A stretch of 64,000 nt of DNA from Gracilimonas mengyeensis (GCF_900182705.1 NZ_FXTP01000001.1:372001-436000), one strand, 5' to 3'; shown: positions 40,344 to 50,221, numbered from the stretch's first letter. The notes: generated by a model not told the origin, from the sequence alone. Numbers and translations are program-made.

Positions 40344-42614
40344 TCAGCTGCGAATCAAATACTGCAGCTTCACAAAAAATTCCCGGTGGGTTTGATGATA
40401 GCCGCGGAAGCCATCATTGATGGTGTTTGAAAACTCGCGCTGATAGCTGGTCATGCCGATATAGAATTTGGTGAAGGCATTGGCTTTGTAATAAAACAGA
40501 GGATACACCTGTACCTCACTGTTAAAGGAATTGTACTCGGTGATGAGCCGCGCAAAAATACGCTTGCTGAAATTGTAACGGGTATTTACACGGTAAATAT
40601 CACCTTTATAATAGGTTTCATTCCCTTTTTCTGCAGACAGTTTTGAGTAGTCATAATCAAACCCAAGCTGAAAACGTGGAGTGGGTTTTAAGGTGGCATT
40701 AGCAGAAATGTTGTAGCCAATTCCCAAGGTTGGATTACTACTGCTGCGGTTGATATTGCGGCCATATTCAAAACTGCCCCCAAAGGAAAAAGCATCCCAG
40801 GTATTAGAGCTAAAGCTGATGGTGCCACGATAAATATTCCGAAACATCTCTCCCCTGAAGCGCTCATCATTAACCGGTAGAAAGTTTAGGTTGATCTCAT
40901 TCTGTCCTGTGAGTTTATTATTGAGTCGGACAAACATGAAGCGCTCCATAAACTGCCCATCAAAATCATATCGCCAGTTGCCGCTTACCCTGAGTGAGCC
41001 CTGTGATAACAAGTCGCCATCCGGGTAATAGGACAATCCCTGGCTGGCTTCAAATACCCGGCGATTCGTTCGATTGATGAACCCGGTTTGCGTTTGCAAT
41101 GTGGGCGAATAGGCCGAATATCCCACCAAAAAATTGTAATACTTGGCCTCGCGGGCGAACTCGGTATTCACCAAGGTTCCGCCAAATTGCTGGCCATTGA
41201 AAGCTGCGTCATATTGGGTATCACCAAAACGCCGCGGATCGCTAAATACCCGCATATCATCCGGTTCCTTGGTGTTGGAGTATGCCAGCTGTCCCCTGAA
41301 ATAGTAATTCGAAGCAACCAAAACATCCCAATCCACACTCCCCACATAGTTATGCCCTTCTGATTGATTTCGGGTTGTAAGCAGTCCGCCTACGTGAGAT
41401 TCAGCTCTGATATTAAACTTTCCGCGTAGCACATTGTTGTAAGCCTCCATGCCGGTGCGTATAGAGCTGCTGCGATCGCGGCCCGGTATGATAAACGGCG
41501 CATTGCGATCATAGGCCGTTAAAAATGCGATGCTAAACCGATCGTTCTTTTGGGTGTACTTGGCTGCAGCCAGCGGATTATTGATGGTTCGCGAGTAATA
41601 CAAATCTTCCCGGGTGTTAAACAGATCAGATCCCCTCACAAAAAAGGGTCGTTTTTCGGAGAAATACAGGGCAAAGGTTTCATTTACGCTGATTTGTGCG
41701 GCATCGGTTTCAACCTGGCTGAAATCGGGATTGATGACGGCCTCCAGCGAACTGTTGGTGGTGGGATTATAGGAGATACTCCCTCCGACTTTGGCTTCTA
41801 CGGGATCGTTGTTAAAACCGGCATCCGGATCAGACAAATCATTCAGTGCTCCTCCCTGCGTAGCTGCCGCATAAGGAAGCAATTCTACTGTTTTCGCCCG
41901 CTCCATTCGCTGCATGTTGGCCAGGGTTCCGCTTTGGCATAGAAAGCAGGAATTGTCCATGCTCACGTCAGTCCAGGAAATTTGATACCGGTTATCCCGT
42001 GGATAATTGCGGATGAACTGAATGGCCCAGTCCTGTACCTCACTGTCGGGAAAATTGAAGCTTTTGAATGGAATCTTCATCACGGCGATGTAGCCCTCAC
42101 CGTTTATGGAAGCTTCTGAATACCAAAGCGCATCAAAGTTGAAATCCTCGGAGGTAGCCGTGCGGGTGGCGTCCATTTGTATGCCCAGCGGGTTCACCAC
42201 AAACTCATACGCTTGCTGGTTGTTGTTATAGGTGTCCAGAATGACGCCCACATAATCATCCCCATAATAACCATCCCTGTCCGTCACATTGGCCCTTATT
42301 TTGGAGGGATCAGGGTCATGACTCTCAAAACCGATGTAAAGATGATTTCGGCTGTATAATACTTTCACGTAGGTTTCAACCGGGGCGGCTTTCTCATCGT
42401 TGGGCTGACGCTGATGCTCAAGCGGTGTGGCTGCCGCCGCTTGCCAGAACGGATGACGCATGGTGCCGTCTATATCAAAATCGTTATCAATACTGAGGGG
42501 CTCGTATAGAAAAATATCTGCTCGCTGTGTGGGCTGGGCGAAGGCCTTACCAAATACCAATACCATGGGTACAATCAAGCTGAAACAAAGACTGTAAAGA
42601 GAAATCCGGCTCAT
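40344..42614 (-). CDS. DUF5916 outer-membrane protein with CBM9-like domain
   Basis: 756 aa. Signal peptide 1-26 (ending AFAQ). Residues about 42-225 form a carbohydrate-binding CBM9-like sandwich (DGTMRHPFWQAA, VKVLYSRNHLYIGFESHD). A long DUF5916 region with alternating aromatic strands follows to the C terminus (ending YLIRS), consistent with an outer-membrane beta-barrel. EKRPFFVRGSDLFNTREDLYYSRTI is the DUF5916 signature. Such proteins are common in Bacteroidota-group genomes; substrate is unknown. It is single, with no Sus-like genes around it. Confidence 0.88.
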   Translation of the reverse strand: MSRISLYSLCFSLIVPMVLVFGKAFAQPTQRADIFLYEPLSIDNDFDIDGTMRHPFWQAAAATPLEHQRQPNDEKAAPVETYVKVLYSRNHLYIGFESHDPDPSKIRANVTDRDGYYGDDYVGVILDTYNNNQQAYEFVVNPLGIQMDATRTATSEDFNFDALWYSEASINGEGYIAVMKIPFKSFNFPDSEVQDWAIQFIRNYPRDNRYQISWTDVSMDNSCFLCQSGTLANMQRMERAKTVELLPYAAATQGGALNDLSDPDAGFNNDPVEAKVGGSISYNPTTNSSLEAVINPDFSQVETDAAQISVNETFALYFSEKRPFFVRGSDLFNTREDLYYSRTINNPLAAAKYTQKNDRFSIAFLTAYDRNAPFIIPGRDRSSSIRTGMEAYNNVLRGKFNIRAESHVGGLLTTRNQSEGHNYVGSVDWDVLVASNYYFRGQLAYSNTKEPDDMRVFSDPRRFGDTQYDAAFNGQQFGGTLVNTEFAREAKYYNFLVGYSAYSPTLQTQTGFINRTNRRVFEASQGLSYYPDGDLLSQGSLRVSGNWRYDFDGQFMERFMFVRLNNKLTGQNEINLNFLPVNDERFRGEMFRNIYRGTISFSSNTWDAFSFGGSFEYGRNINRSSSNPTLGIGYNISANATLKPTPRFQLGFDYDYSKLSAEKGNETYYKGDIYRVNTRYNFSKRIFARLITEYNSFNSEVQVYPLFYYKANAFTKFYIGMTSYQREFSNTINDGFRGYHQTHREFFVKLQYLIRS

Positions 42615-42814
42615 AAAAACTAAAGTGACTCGCTGGGTTTAAGACTGGCAGAAAATAGCTGTTTGAGTCAGCGCCGTTTTATAAAAGTTGTATTTGTTGA
42701 GTCTGAATTGGAAATTTTGGATGTTGAATTTTGAATTGTTTTTGGGGTTGAGAGTCTCCCCTTTATTGTATCATAATGGCAGAACCAGGATTTGCAGGTG
42801 AATAGAAAATCCTG

Positions 42815-42855
42815 CTAATTCCTAAATCCTGAGCAATCCTGGTTCAAAAGAGAAA
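42815..42855. repeat. AATCCTG periodic repeat
   Basis: AATCCTG words at about 10-11-base spacing ending CCTGGTTCAAAA, like the segment at 16946-16994. Confidence 0.5.
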
Positions 42856-43046
42856 AGGAATCCCTAAACTGCCTGTCCCTTTCAATCGGTAGGACGGCTC
42901 TCTGCGGGATTAGATGTAAGCAAAGGTAAGTCAGCGTCAGACCGGGATACATTAAGCCCATCTCGAAACCCATCTGAGCGATAGCCGGGCTAATTGATGC
43001 TATGAAATCATTGTCTAACTCAAATCTTTCATGTATACGTTATCCG

Positions 43047-43161
43047 CGTTCCAGCGGAACGCCTGGTGGGCAGCATAATCTGGTGGGTAGCATAATAACG
43101 CCAGGCACAGAAAATTTTCGCCCTGATGGTTGATAGGTATGTGTGGGAAATCGAAAATTGG
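43047..43161. repeat. Hairpin repeat family 3, copy 2
   Basis: CGTTCCAGCGGAACG palindrome, TGGTGGG twice, AACGCCAGG, AGAAAATTTTCGCCC, GATGGTTG and CGAAAATTGG, in the same order as copy 1 (20688-20788) but with a short internal insertion. Confidence 0.65.
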
Positions 43162-43208
43162 TCTGTAATTATTCCATTGGAAGTTATCGGTTGTAAGCTC
43201 TATCGTTA

Positions 43209-43389
43209 TCCTCGTTACGAAGCTCTTGCTTCGTAATGCAGTCCCGGAAGCTCCAGCTTCCAGCCCACCGCAACTAAAATTTACTAAACCTTGAGTTAGG
43301 CTTGGTTGGATGTACTTCTCCAAGCTTAAATAATCATGTAGGGTAAACTTATATGCGATTAATCGATAGACCGATTTGCGATATGCGAA
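43209..43389. repeat. 180-base direct repeat, copy 1 (contains family 1 hairpins)
   Basis: Begins TCCTCGTTACGAAGC and ends GATATGCGAA. It holds TTACGAAGC-TCTT-GCTTCGTAA and GGAAGCTCCAGCTTCC hairpins, then a unique part with GCGATTAATCGATAGACCG. It matches copy 2 with few substitutions, offset 272 bases. Confidence 0.9.
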
Positions 43390-43441
43390 GCTTACCAGAG
43401 TGTAAGAGTAAGGATTAAAATAGAAAGAGAGGCTTCCCTAA

Positions 43442-43479
43442 AAGAAAAAACCACCAAACAAGGTATGTATGGTGGTTTG
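43442..43479 (-). terminator. Orphan terminator-like hairpin (minus strand)
   Basis: Arms AACCACC and GGTGGTT separate a 15-base loop, with a T-rich tract on the minus strand. No gene precedes it on that strand before the next terminator at 43799-43833, so it may belong to an unannotated small transcript or be a relic of the duplication. Confidence 0.6.
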
Positions 43480-43480
43480 T

Positions 43481-43660
43481 CCTCGTTACGAAGCTCTTGC
43501 TTCGTAATGCATTCCCGGAAGCTCCAGCTTCCAGCCCACCGCAACGAAAATTTACTAAACCTTGAGTTCGGCTTGGTTGGATGTACTTCTCCAAACTTAA
43601 AAATTGATGTAGGGTAAACTGATATGCGATTAATCGATAGACCGATTTGCGATATGCGAA
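43481..43660. repeat. 180-base direct repeat, copy 2 (contains family 1 hairpins)
   Basis: Near-identical to 43209-43389 in the same orientation. The differences are scattered single substitutions and a short divergent patch around position 43602. Confidence 0.9.
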
Positions 43661-43798
43661 CTTTTATCGGTTCCGTATTTTATGATTATTGTTGAAAAGG
43701 TGTAGAGATGCAGGTATTTCTCGCCGTTCCGATGCTTTCATGCATCAAATTGAAAGTGGGACAGGCTTCTCATCCGCTCCTTTTTAAATGTATGTGCA

Positions 43799-43833
43799 TA
43801 AAAAAACCACAGAACATTGCTGAGCTGTGGTTT
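43799..43833 (-). terminator. Terminator of tRNA-Ser (minus strand)
   Basis: AAACCACAG (43804-43812) / CTGTGGTTT (43825-43833) with a T tract on the minus strand, 10 bases beyond the tRNA 3' end. Confidence 0.85.
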
Positions 43834-43841
43834 GAATATTA

Positions 43842-43935
<94 letters not shown>

Positions 43936-44011
43936 GTTTGTGTAAAAGTGAAGCGATTATCGAATCGAAGGGCGGCTAAGATAGAAGTTATTATAACCTA
44001 TTTCAAAGTTT

Positions 44012-44692
44012 TTATAGCCCAATATTAAAACTATTTCTGACATAGGTTTTAACCGGCTCTCCATTATGCCGGGCCGGAGAAAAACGCCATTTGGAAGCGG
44101 CGGTCAATGTAGCCTCCATCAACCCATAGCCAATCTGGTTTACACGTTCAAAACTACCATTCTCATTCATTACCTCAATGCTTGAGATGGAGAGATCTTC
44201 TACCTTACCATCTTCACCAACTAAAAAGGTTACTTCTATGCGTGCCTTAACGTTAGCTCTTTTTGCCGCTTCCGGTACAGTGGGTTCTACAATACGAACT
44301 AAACCAGCCGGGCGGTCGGGACTGCCCACGATCTCCCCTTCTCCATCCACAGAAGAGGTACCGATTTCTCCCTGGGCATCTATATTGGTGAAGATCTCAT
44401 CCATATCTGGAAAATCAATTTCTTCCTCGATAATCTCATCATTGGGAACAGGCACCGGAACTACCGGTTTAGGTGGAGACGCCGGGGCTGAACTTTGCCG
44501 GGTAATGATCGCCTCATCAATTAAAATCTCTTCGTTGCTGAAGGTATCAAATTCAGGCGGGGCTTCGGGAGCCTGGGCAGGCCAAAATGCAATCACCCCA
44601 ATAACCATCAGTTCTGCACAAATCAGCGCCAGCATAAACCGGTGTTCATGCCGAAGGTCCTGATCATAAAAGGTCCAGAATGAGCGACTCAA
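44012..44692 (-). CDS. TonB-family protein
   Basis: 226 aa. One N-terminal membrane helix (about 19-38), a proline-rich linker (ASPPKPVVPVPVPNDEIIEEEI near 70-90) and a C-terminal TonB domain (about 130-226; PEAAKRANVKARIEVTFLV and KWRFSPARHNGEPV). The start is TTG in a TTGA overlap with the acyltransferase stop; the first ATG (M20) would fall inside the membrane helix. No ExbB/ExbD nearby. Its linker resembles that of the TonB protein at 170-847. Confidence 0.88.
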   Translation of the reverse strand: MSRSFWTFYDQDLRHEHRFMLALICAELMVIGVIAFWPAQAPEAPPEFDTFSNEEILIDEAIITRQSSAPASPPKPVVPVPVPNDEIIEEEIDFPDMDEIFTNIDAQGEIGTSSVDGEGEIVGSPDRPAGLVRIVEPTVPEAAKRANVKARIEVTFLVGEDGKVEDLSISSIEVMNENGSFERVNQIGYGLMEATLTAASKWRFSPARHNGEPVKTYVRNSFNIGL

Positions 44693-45414
44693 GTAGATTG
44701 AATTTCTTTTAACTGCTGACCGATCAACTCCCGGGTATGTTCTTTCAGCTCTGTGAGCCCGTCAAAATCTGTGGGATCAATAGCGTCCAGAATCCGGAGT
44801 TTAAAATCAACATTGGGGTTAACGAGTTTGGAACCGGGCGGCATGGCTTTATAACCGCCGTCAATAGCCATAGGCTGTATCTTAAATCCGTATTCCATGG
44901 CCAATAGAAACGGACCGTTCTTAAACGGACGAAGCTTGCCATCAATTGTGCGGGTCCCTTCAGGAAAAATCATGACGGGCACCAAATCTTTTAACGGCTG
45001 TACCAGGTTAGATAATTTCTTAAGAGCCGTTTTACTGGAGCGATTGATAGTTAGATGTCCGGTGAGCCAAACCAGCCAGCCCATCACCGGAATATACGCC
45101 AAGCTTCGCTTTGACACCCATTTCATCTTCCAGGGCAAATGGTAGATCAACACCATATCCATAAAGCTCTGATGGTTTGATACAAAAATGGTAGGTTCGG
45201 AGGGATCAAACTTTTCGGTTCCTTCAAACTCCATGGTCCACTTGGGACTCGCCATCATCATGCATCGGGCCATAATTGAGAGCGTGAAATTAGGCGCTTT
45301 ACGGTATTTATCGAAGGGAAAAGTAACCAGGAATACCAGCGATATAATGATAAAAAATACAAGAAAGAGAACGCAAAAGTACGTCCATAAAAAAATACTG
45401 AAGAGGGTTCGCAT
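44689..45414 (-). CDS. 1-acyl-sn-glycerol-3-phosphate acyltransferase-like (PlsC family)
   Basis: 241 aa. An N-terminal membrane helix region (about 5-35) is followed by the acyltransferase domain. Motif NHxxxxD is at H81-Q-S-F-M-D86, and motif III FPEGTR is at 150-155. It makes phosphatidic acid from lysophosphatidic acid by family; substrate preference is not readable. It ends in the start of the TonB gene (4-base overlap) and follows murQ after a 22-base gap. Confidence 0.93.
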   Translation of the reverse strand: MRTLFSIFLWTYFCVLFLVFFIIISLVFLVTFPFDKYRKAPNFTLSIMARCMMMASPKWTMEFEGTEKFDPSEPTIFVSNHQSFMDMVLIYHLPWKMKWVSKRSLAYIPVMGWLVWLTGHLTINRSSKTALKKLSNLVQPLKDLVPVMIFPEGTRTIDGKLRPFKNGPFLLAMEYGFKIQPMAIDGGYKAMPPGSKLVNPNVDFKLRILDAIDPTDFDGLTELKEHTRELIGQQLKEIQST

Positions 45415-45436
45415 AACAAGAAATAAAATCTAAAAC

Positions 45437-46375
45437 TTACTTAGAATCGATCTGTAGCAGGGCTTTTCGAACAAAACCGTTGTGTTCACTAAGAAGCTTT
45501 TTAGCATCAGAAGCGTTCAGGTTTTTTAGAGCCATAAGCAGGGCGGTTTTAACATGACCACCAGATGCCTCAAGCAACTGCCCGGCCCGCTCGTAATCGA
45601 CATCCGCAAAGATAGTAATAATACGCTTGGCTCTCTCAACTAGTTTTTTGTTGGTGAGCATCAAATCCACCATCACGTTTTCATAAATCTTGCCCTGACG
45701 CACAAAAGCTCCCGTAGTAATCATATTCAGCACCATTTTTTGGGCTGTGGCACTTTTCATGCGCGTGCTGCCCATAATCACTTCCGGCCCGACAGGTACA
45801 TCAATCAGGTAATCTACCTTAATATCAATTTGTTCGGCTGGAACTGTGGTTACAAAAACGGTTTTACAGCCACGTTTTTTAGCTTCATTCAGGGCGCCGT
45901 GCACGTAGGGTGTGCGTCCGCTGGCGGCCAGGCCACATACTACATCCGGTGGAGCCGTTTCAGCCTTATCTATTGCCTGTATGCCGTTTTCGGGATCATC
46001 CTCCGCTCCCTCCTGGGCCACAAACATAGCTTCTTTCCCGCCGGCGATAAATCCCTGTACCTGCTCAGGCGGTGAACCAAAAGTCGGGGGACATTCAGCA
46101 GCATCAAGAATTCCCAACCTTCCGCTGGTTCCTGCCCCGAAATACAACAAACGGCCTCCAAGTTGGAAGGCATCACTCACCAGCTCTATTACTTCTGCAA
46201 TCACATCCAGGCGCTGCTCTACGCTTTCAGCCACCTTTTGATCTTCCCGGTTGATTATCTCTGCTATCTCGAGCGGCGAAGCCAAATCAATCCCCATACT
46301 TTGAGGATTTCTTTTCTCCGTAATGAGTTTCTCCAGCTTGTGATACAGTTTTTTGTTTACCTCTTGATCTGACAA
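45437..46375 (-). CDS. murQ: N-acetylmuramic acid 6-phosphate etherase
   Basis: 312 aa SIS-fold enzyme that cleaves the lactyl ether of MurNAc-6-phosphate during cell-wall sugar recycling. GAGTSGRLGILDAAECPPTFG (about 78-97, including the catalytic Glu region) and VGPEVIMGSTRMKSATAQKMVLNMI are family signatures. The start is TTG, preceded by GAGGA at suitable spacing. No anmK or other recycling genes are adjacent. It follows the biotin carboxylase gene with a 9-base gap and lies in the same minus-strand run as the acyltransferase and TonB genes. Confidence 0.96.
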   Translation of the reverse strand: MSDQEVNKKLYHKLEKLITEKRNPQSMGIDLASPLEIAEIINREDQKVAESVEQRLDVIAEVIELVSDAFQLGGRLLYFGAGTSGRLGILDAAECPPTFGSPPEQVQGFIAGGKEAMFVAQEGAEDDPENGIQAIDKAETAPPDVVCGLAASGRTPYVHGALNEAKKRGCKTVFVTTVPAEQIDIKVDYLIDVPVGPEVIMGSTRMKSATAQKMVLNMITTGAFVRQGKIYENVMVDLMLTNKKLVERAKRIITIFADVDYERAGQLLEASGGHVKTALLMALKNLNASDAKKLLSEHNGFVRKALLQIDSK

Positions 46376-46384
46376 AATTATCCT

Positions 46385-47887
46385 CTATGCCCTTCTCTTT
46401 TTCCACCACTGACTGGCTTCGCGATGATCATCCACCAACGCCTTCTGCTTTGTACCTGAAGACTCTCCACTTTGCGCATTTTTTAGCAAGGCCGCTGCGA
46501 GTGCTACATCACTTTCATCTTGCTTAGGTTGCATTTTCTCCGGCGTGAAATGATCGGGGACAAAATGGGTATCGTATTCGGCATTTATGAATGCGGGATG
46601 ATTGAGGGTAAACTCACAAAATGGGATGGTGGTTTTGCATCCTGCAATTTCATATTCGTCCAATGCCCGGAGCATGCGTTTGCGGGCAATTTCCCGTGTG
46701 GGACCATGAACGCTCAACTTGGAAATCATGGGGTCGTAGTTGATGGTTATTTTTTGCCCCTCTTCCACCCCGGCATCAACCCGAACCCCGGAGCCTGTCG
46801 GAACGCGATGCTTCTTCAGCAATCCTGTGCTGGGCAGGAATTTGTCGGCAGGATCTTCCGCATAAATTCGGCATTCAATGGCGTGACCATCAATGGATAA
46901 ATCGTCTTGTTCAAAAGGCAGCTCTTTGCCTTCTGCTACTAAAATTTGCAGGGCCACTAAATCTACTCCACTGATCATTTCCGTCACGGGATGCTCCACC
47001 TGCAGACGCGTATTCATTTCCAGGAAGTAGAAATCAAGGTTTTTGTCCACCATAAACTCAATGGTTCCCGCACCGATATAATCACAAGCCCGTGCCGCTT
47101 TGATGGCTGCTTCCGCCATTTTGGAACGCAGCTCAGGAGTAAGAATAGCGCAAGGTGCTTCTTCAATCACTTTTTGATGGCGTCGCTGCACCGAACATTC
47201 CCGGTCAAAAACATGGAGAATCTTGCCATGGGTATCGGCAATAATCTGGAATTCAACGTGTCGCGGTTGCTCGAGATATTTCTCTATATAGATGCGATCA
47301 TCCCCAAAGGCATTGCGTGCTTCCGATTTTGCGGCTTTGATACTGGCCTCAAACTCTTCTTTCTTATGCACGATGCGCATCCCTTTTCCACCTCCACCCG
47401 CAGCAGCTTTCACCAAAATGGGATAGCCGATATCATCGGCCACACGGCGGGCTTCTTCAATATCCTTAAGCTCGCTTTTAAGTCCGGGGGGCGTGGGGAT
47501 ACCGGCTTGCGTAACCAACTCGCGGGCTTCGGTCTTGTCCCCCATCAAACTTATGGCTTTGGGTTTTGGCCCGATGAAGATGATGCCCTCTTTTTCACAA
47601 CGCTCTGAGAAGCTGGCGTTTTCACTCAAAAATCCATAGCCGGGATGGATGGCATCGGCCCCGGTCTGTTTGGCGGCATCGATGATTTTATCAATCACCA
47701 GGTAACTTTCCGATGAAGCCGCTTCCCCAATAAAAACGGATTCATCCGCATGAAGTACGTGTGGGGAATCTGCATCGGGACGAGAGTACACCGCTACGGA
47801 TTCAATGCCCAGTTCTTTACAGGTATGGATAACACGCAAGGCTATTTCGCCCCGGTTGGCCACAAGTATCTTCTTTATATCCGCCAT
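46385..47887 (-). CDS. accC: Biotin carboxylase subunit of an acyl-CoA carboxylase
   Basis: 500 aa. Biotin carboxylase N-domain (VANRGEIALRVIHTCKELG), ATP-grasp loop AAGGGGKGMRIV and the C-terminal domain with HPVTEMISGVDLVALQI. These are the standard BC order. The usual length is about 450; a 50-residue tail with AALLKNAQSG and WWKKRR follows. No biotin carrier (AccB) or carboxyltransferase genes are adjacent, so whether it serves acetyl-CoA, propionyl-CoA or another acyl-CoA is open. Symbol given by family only. Confidence 0.9.
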   Translation of the reverse strand: MADIKKILVANRGEIALRVIHTCKELGIESVAVYSRPDADSPHVLHADESVFIGEAASSESYLVIDKIIDAAKQTGADAIHPGYGFLSENASFSERCEKEGIIFIGPKPKAISLMGDKTEARELVTQAGIPTPPGLKSELKDIEEARRVADDIGYPILVKAAAGGGGKGMRIVHKKEEFEASIKAAKSEARNAFGDDRIYIEKYLEQPRHVEFQIIADTHGKILHVFDRECSVQRRHQKVIEEAPCAILTPELRSKMAEAAIKAARACDYIGAGTIEFMVDKNLDFYFLEMNTRLQVEHPVTEMISGVDLVALQILVAEGKELPFEQDDLSIDGHAIECRIYAEDPADKFLPSTGLLKKHRVPTGSGVRVDAGVEEGQKITINYDPMISKLSVHGPTREIARKRMLRALDEYEIAGCKTTIPFCEFTLNHPAFINAEYDTHFVPDHFTPEKMQPKQDESDVALAAALLKNAQSGESSGTKQKALVDDHREASQWWKKRRA

Positions 47888-48023
47888 AAAATCCCTATTT
47901 GATGATATGATATGTTCAGAAAAAAATGTACCAACCGGTATTTATGCAAGCGCTTTCAACAGGTGAGTACTTGCTCAATAATAGGGCTTTAACGATTGAT
48001 TCTCCAAGTAGTTTAACAGCTTT

Positions 48024-48998
48024 TTAGTTAGCTGTTTTCATATCAATTAAAACACGGGGAAGAATAGAAAGCTTTTCGGTGTAATTGAGGTAGGCTCGGT
48101 TGTTAAATACACTGTAGCCATTCTCTTCAATCTTGTCCAGAATGCGGCTGTAATTATACCTGGCAAGATAAACGGGTAACTGGCTGTCGTTTGATAATAA
48201 AGGAATACCCATGTCAGCGCGATCGTAATAGTCCCGGGCACGCTGTATCTGAAATTTCATCAACTTGATGAAGTTGTCGTTTTTCTTTCGGGCAAAAAGC
48301 TCGTTTTCGGTGATATTAAATCGCTCCAGATCCTCCTGAGGTAAATAAATTCGTCCTCGTTGTAAATCTTCGCCCACATCCCGCAAAATATTGGTCAATT
48401 GCATAGCGATACCCAAATCAACGGCGTAATCCAGTGCTTCTTTATCAACATAGCCAAAAACCTCGCTGGTCATCAGCCCAACCACAGAAGCAACTTTATA
48501 TGAATAGTCATAGACTTCCTCAAAAGTCTCGAACCTGTTTTTAAATAAATCCGTCTTCACCCCTTCCATCAATTCAAAGGGTAATTCCATAGAAATAGAG
48601 TATTTCTTCAGGGTATCAGCAAAGGCTTGCAGAATTGGATCATCAACTCTCCTGCCTTCATAGACATCAATCAATCTTTCCCCGAACTGAGCCAGCTTTT
48701 CATCAATTTCTTCTTCGGTGATGGCTCGGTTGTCTACAAGATCTTCCGCCTCGTCCACCAGATCATCGAGATATCGGCAGAGCCCGTATATAGCAAAAAT
48801 ACCGCGCTGCTTCTCATTCGGGAGAAAGCGGGTAGCCATATAAAAAGTTTTAGCGTGCTTTTTTGTGATGACCCGGCAATGGGTATAGGCCTCCTTCAAG
48901 CTGTCATCTTTCAAATCATCGATCACGGAACGATGAAAAGATGTACGCTCGTAGAGCGGTCTAAAAAGGTGATATGGAATTCGTAGAATATTTGTCAT
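48024..48998 (-). CDS. Phytoene/squalene synthase family protein
   Basis: 324 aa. Both aspartate-rich prenyl-diphosphate sites are present: D78-D79-xx-D82 (YLDDLVDEAED) and QLTNILRDVGEDLQRGRIYLP near 196-216, with YKVASVVGLM in between. It condenses two prenyl diphosphates head to head, giving phytoene or squalene. A phytoene-dehydrogenase-like oxidoreductase is encoded 12 kb away (60860). It is monocistronic and divergent from the LacI-type gene. Confidence 0.92.
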   Translation of the reverse strand: MTNILRIPYHLFRPLYERTSFHRSVIDDLKDDSLKEAYTHCRVITKKHAKTFYMATRFLPNEKQRGIFAIYGLCRYLDDLVDEAEDLVDNRAITEEEIDEKLAQFGERLIDVYEGRRVDDPILQAFADTLKKYSISMELPFELMEGVKTDLFKNRFETFEEVYDYSYKVASVVGLMTSEVFGYVDKEALDYAVDLGIAMQLTNILRDVGEDLQRGRIYLPQEDLERFNITENELFARKKNDNFIKLMKFQIQRARDYYDRADMGIPLLSNDSQLPVYLARYNYSRILDKIEENGYSVFNNRAYLNYTEKLSILPRVLIDMKTAN

Positions 48999-49197
48999 GG
49001 TAAACGCCTCTCACCTGCATAAGCCAAATGTTTAAGTAAAAAGTTCCCGCCACAAAGAGTTATTTCATTATTTTCACTATAACATTTTGAAAGGAAGATG
49101 TTTATACTTGGAGTATATCATAAATTAACATTGGATTGATATTTTCCTACAGAATATTAATTTCGGTTTTTGATTCACGCTAATTAATTGAGGCAAA

Positions 49198-50217
49198 ATG
49201 AGTAAGAGTAAAAAAGTAACCATCTACGAAGTAGCCAAACGGGCCGAGGTTGCAATTTCCACCGTAAGTCGAGTGCTCAATGGTTCCGAAAATGTGTCTA
49301 AAGCAACGAAAGAAAAAGTTGAAAAAGCGATACAAGAGCTCAATTTCCGGCCACAGGTTAGTGCCAGAAAGTTAGCGAGTAAAGAACCCCAAATGCTCGC
49401 CATTGCGGTTCCTTCTTTTACTACTCCTTATTTTAATGAGGTGTTGAAAGGGGTGAAAGACGAAATCAAAAAGATGGATCTCGATATTATCATGTATAAT
49501 ACCGGTTCTAAAGATCCTGAAGAAGGCGTTCAAAACTTCTTTGACCGGGGCACGGCCGATGCTGTTATTCTTCTCTCTATCAACTTAAGCCCTAAAGTAC
49601 ATGAGTTGATTCAAGCTACACAGACCCCTGCGGTATTGGTGAACTCTTCCCATCCCTCCTACAATTACTTTATGCTTAATGATTACCAGGGTGGATACCT
49701 TGCCGGTGAGCATTTGGTGAAACAAGGATTTCAGCGTCTTGGAATGATCACCAGTATCCTGGAAACCAGCACGTCTAAAGAACGCATTCGTGGTTTCAAA
49801 GACGCTCTCAAAAACTATAAGATGGAAATCGACAAGGAGCTCTTTATGAGCGGCGATACCACCAAGCATGGCGGATATACCGAAGAAGCCGGCTTTGAAG
49901 CTATCTATAAGTATGAGAAGCAGGGTAAATTCCCCGATGCCATTTTCTGCTCTAACGATACCATGGCCGTGGGTGCCCTCTATGCCCTATCCAAATTAGG
50001 CATGGATGTACCGGAAGACATAGCCGTTATGGGATACGACAACATCAAACTGAGTAAATATTTGGAGCTGACCACCATTGATCAAAAGATGTACACTATT
50101 GGCGTTCAGGCTACCAAACGACTCGCAGAAATAATTACGAAACCAGACGATCAGCTGTATCAAACCACCATCAACCCGGTATTGGTACAACGCGGATCTA
50201 CTGAAAACAAGAAATAA
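49198..50217 (+). CDS. LacI-family transcriptional regulator
   Basis: 339 aa. HTH at about 8-27 (IYEVAKRAEVAISTVSRVLNGS, split here into the HTH and hinge start), then a periplasmic-binding-protein-like ligand domain with VMGYDNIKLSKYLELTTIDQ near 275-294. It is divergent from the phytoene/squalene synthase gene and 4 bases ahead of purC. Control of either neighbour is possible, but no operator is evident to me. Confidence 0.93.
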   Translation: MSKSKKVTIYEVAKRAEVAISTVSRVLNGSENVSKATKEKVEKAIQELNFRPQVSARKLASKEPQMLAIAVPSFTTPYFNEVLKGVKDEIKKMDLDIIMYNTGSKDPEEGVQNFFDRGTADAVILLSINLSPKVHELIQATQTPAVLVNSSHPSYNYFMLNDYQGGYLAGEHLVKQGFQRLGMITSILETSTSKERIRGFKDALKNYKMEIDKELFMSGDTTKHGGYTEEAGFEAIYKYEKQGKFPDAIFCSNDTMAVGALYALSKLGMDVPEDIAVMGYDNIKLSKYLELTTIDQKMYTIGVQATKRLAEIITKPDDQLYQTTINPVLVQRGSTENKK

Positions 50218-50221
50218 GCTC

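Noticed and set aside
43015-43323. 102-codon minus-strand ORF in the repeat block
   Set aside because: It is made of the family 3 and family 1 repeats and crosses hairpins; no family-like sequence and no ribosome-binding site were seen.
43481-43660. Duplicated or broken tRNA gene before the orphan terminator
   Set aside because: I looked for acceptor and T-arm patterns on the minus strand and found none.
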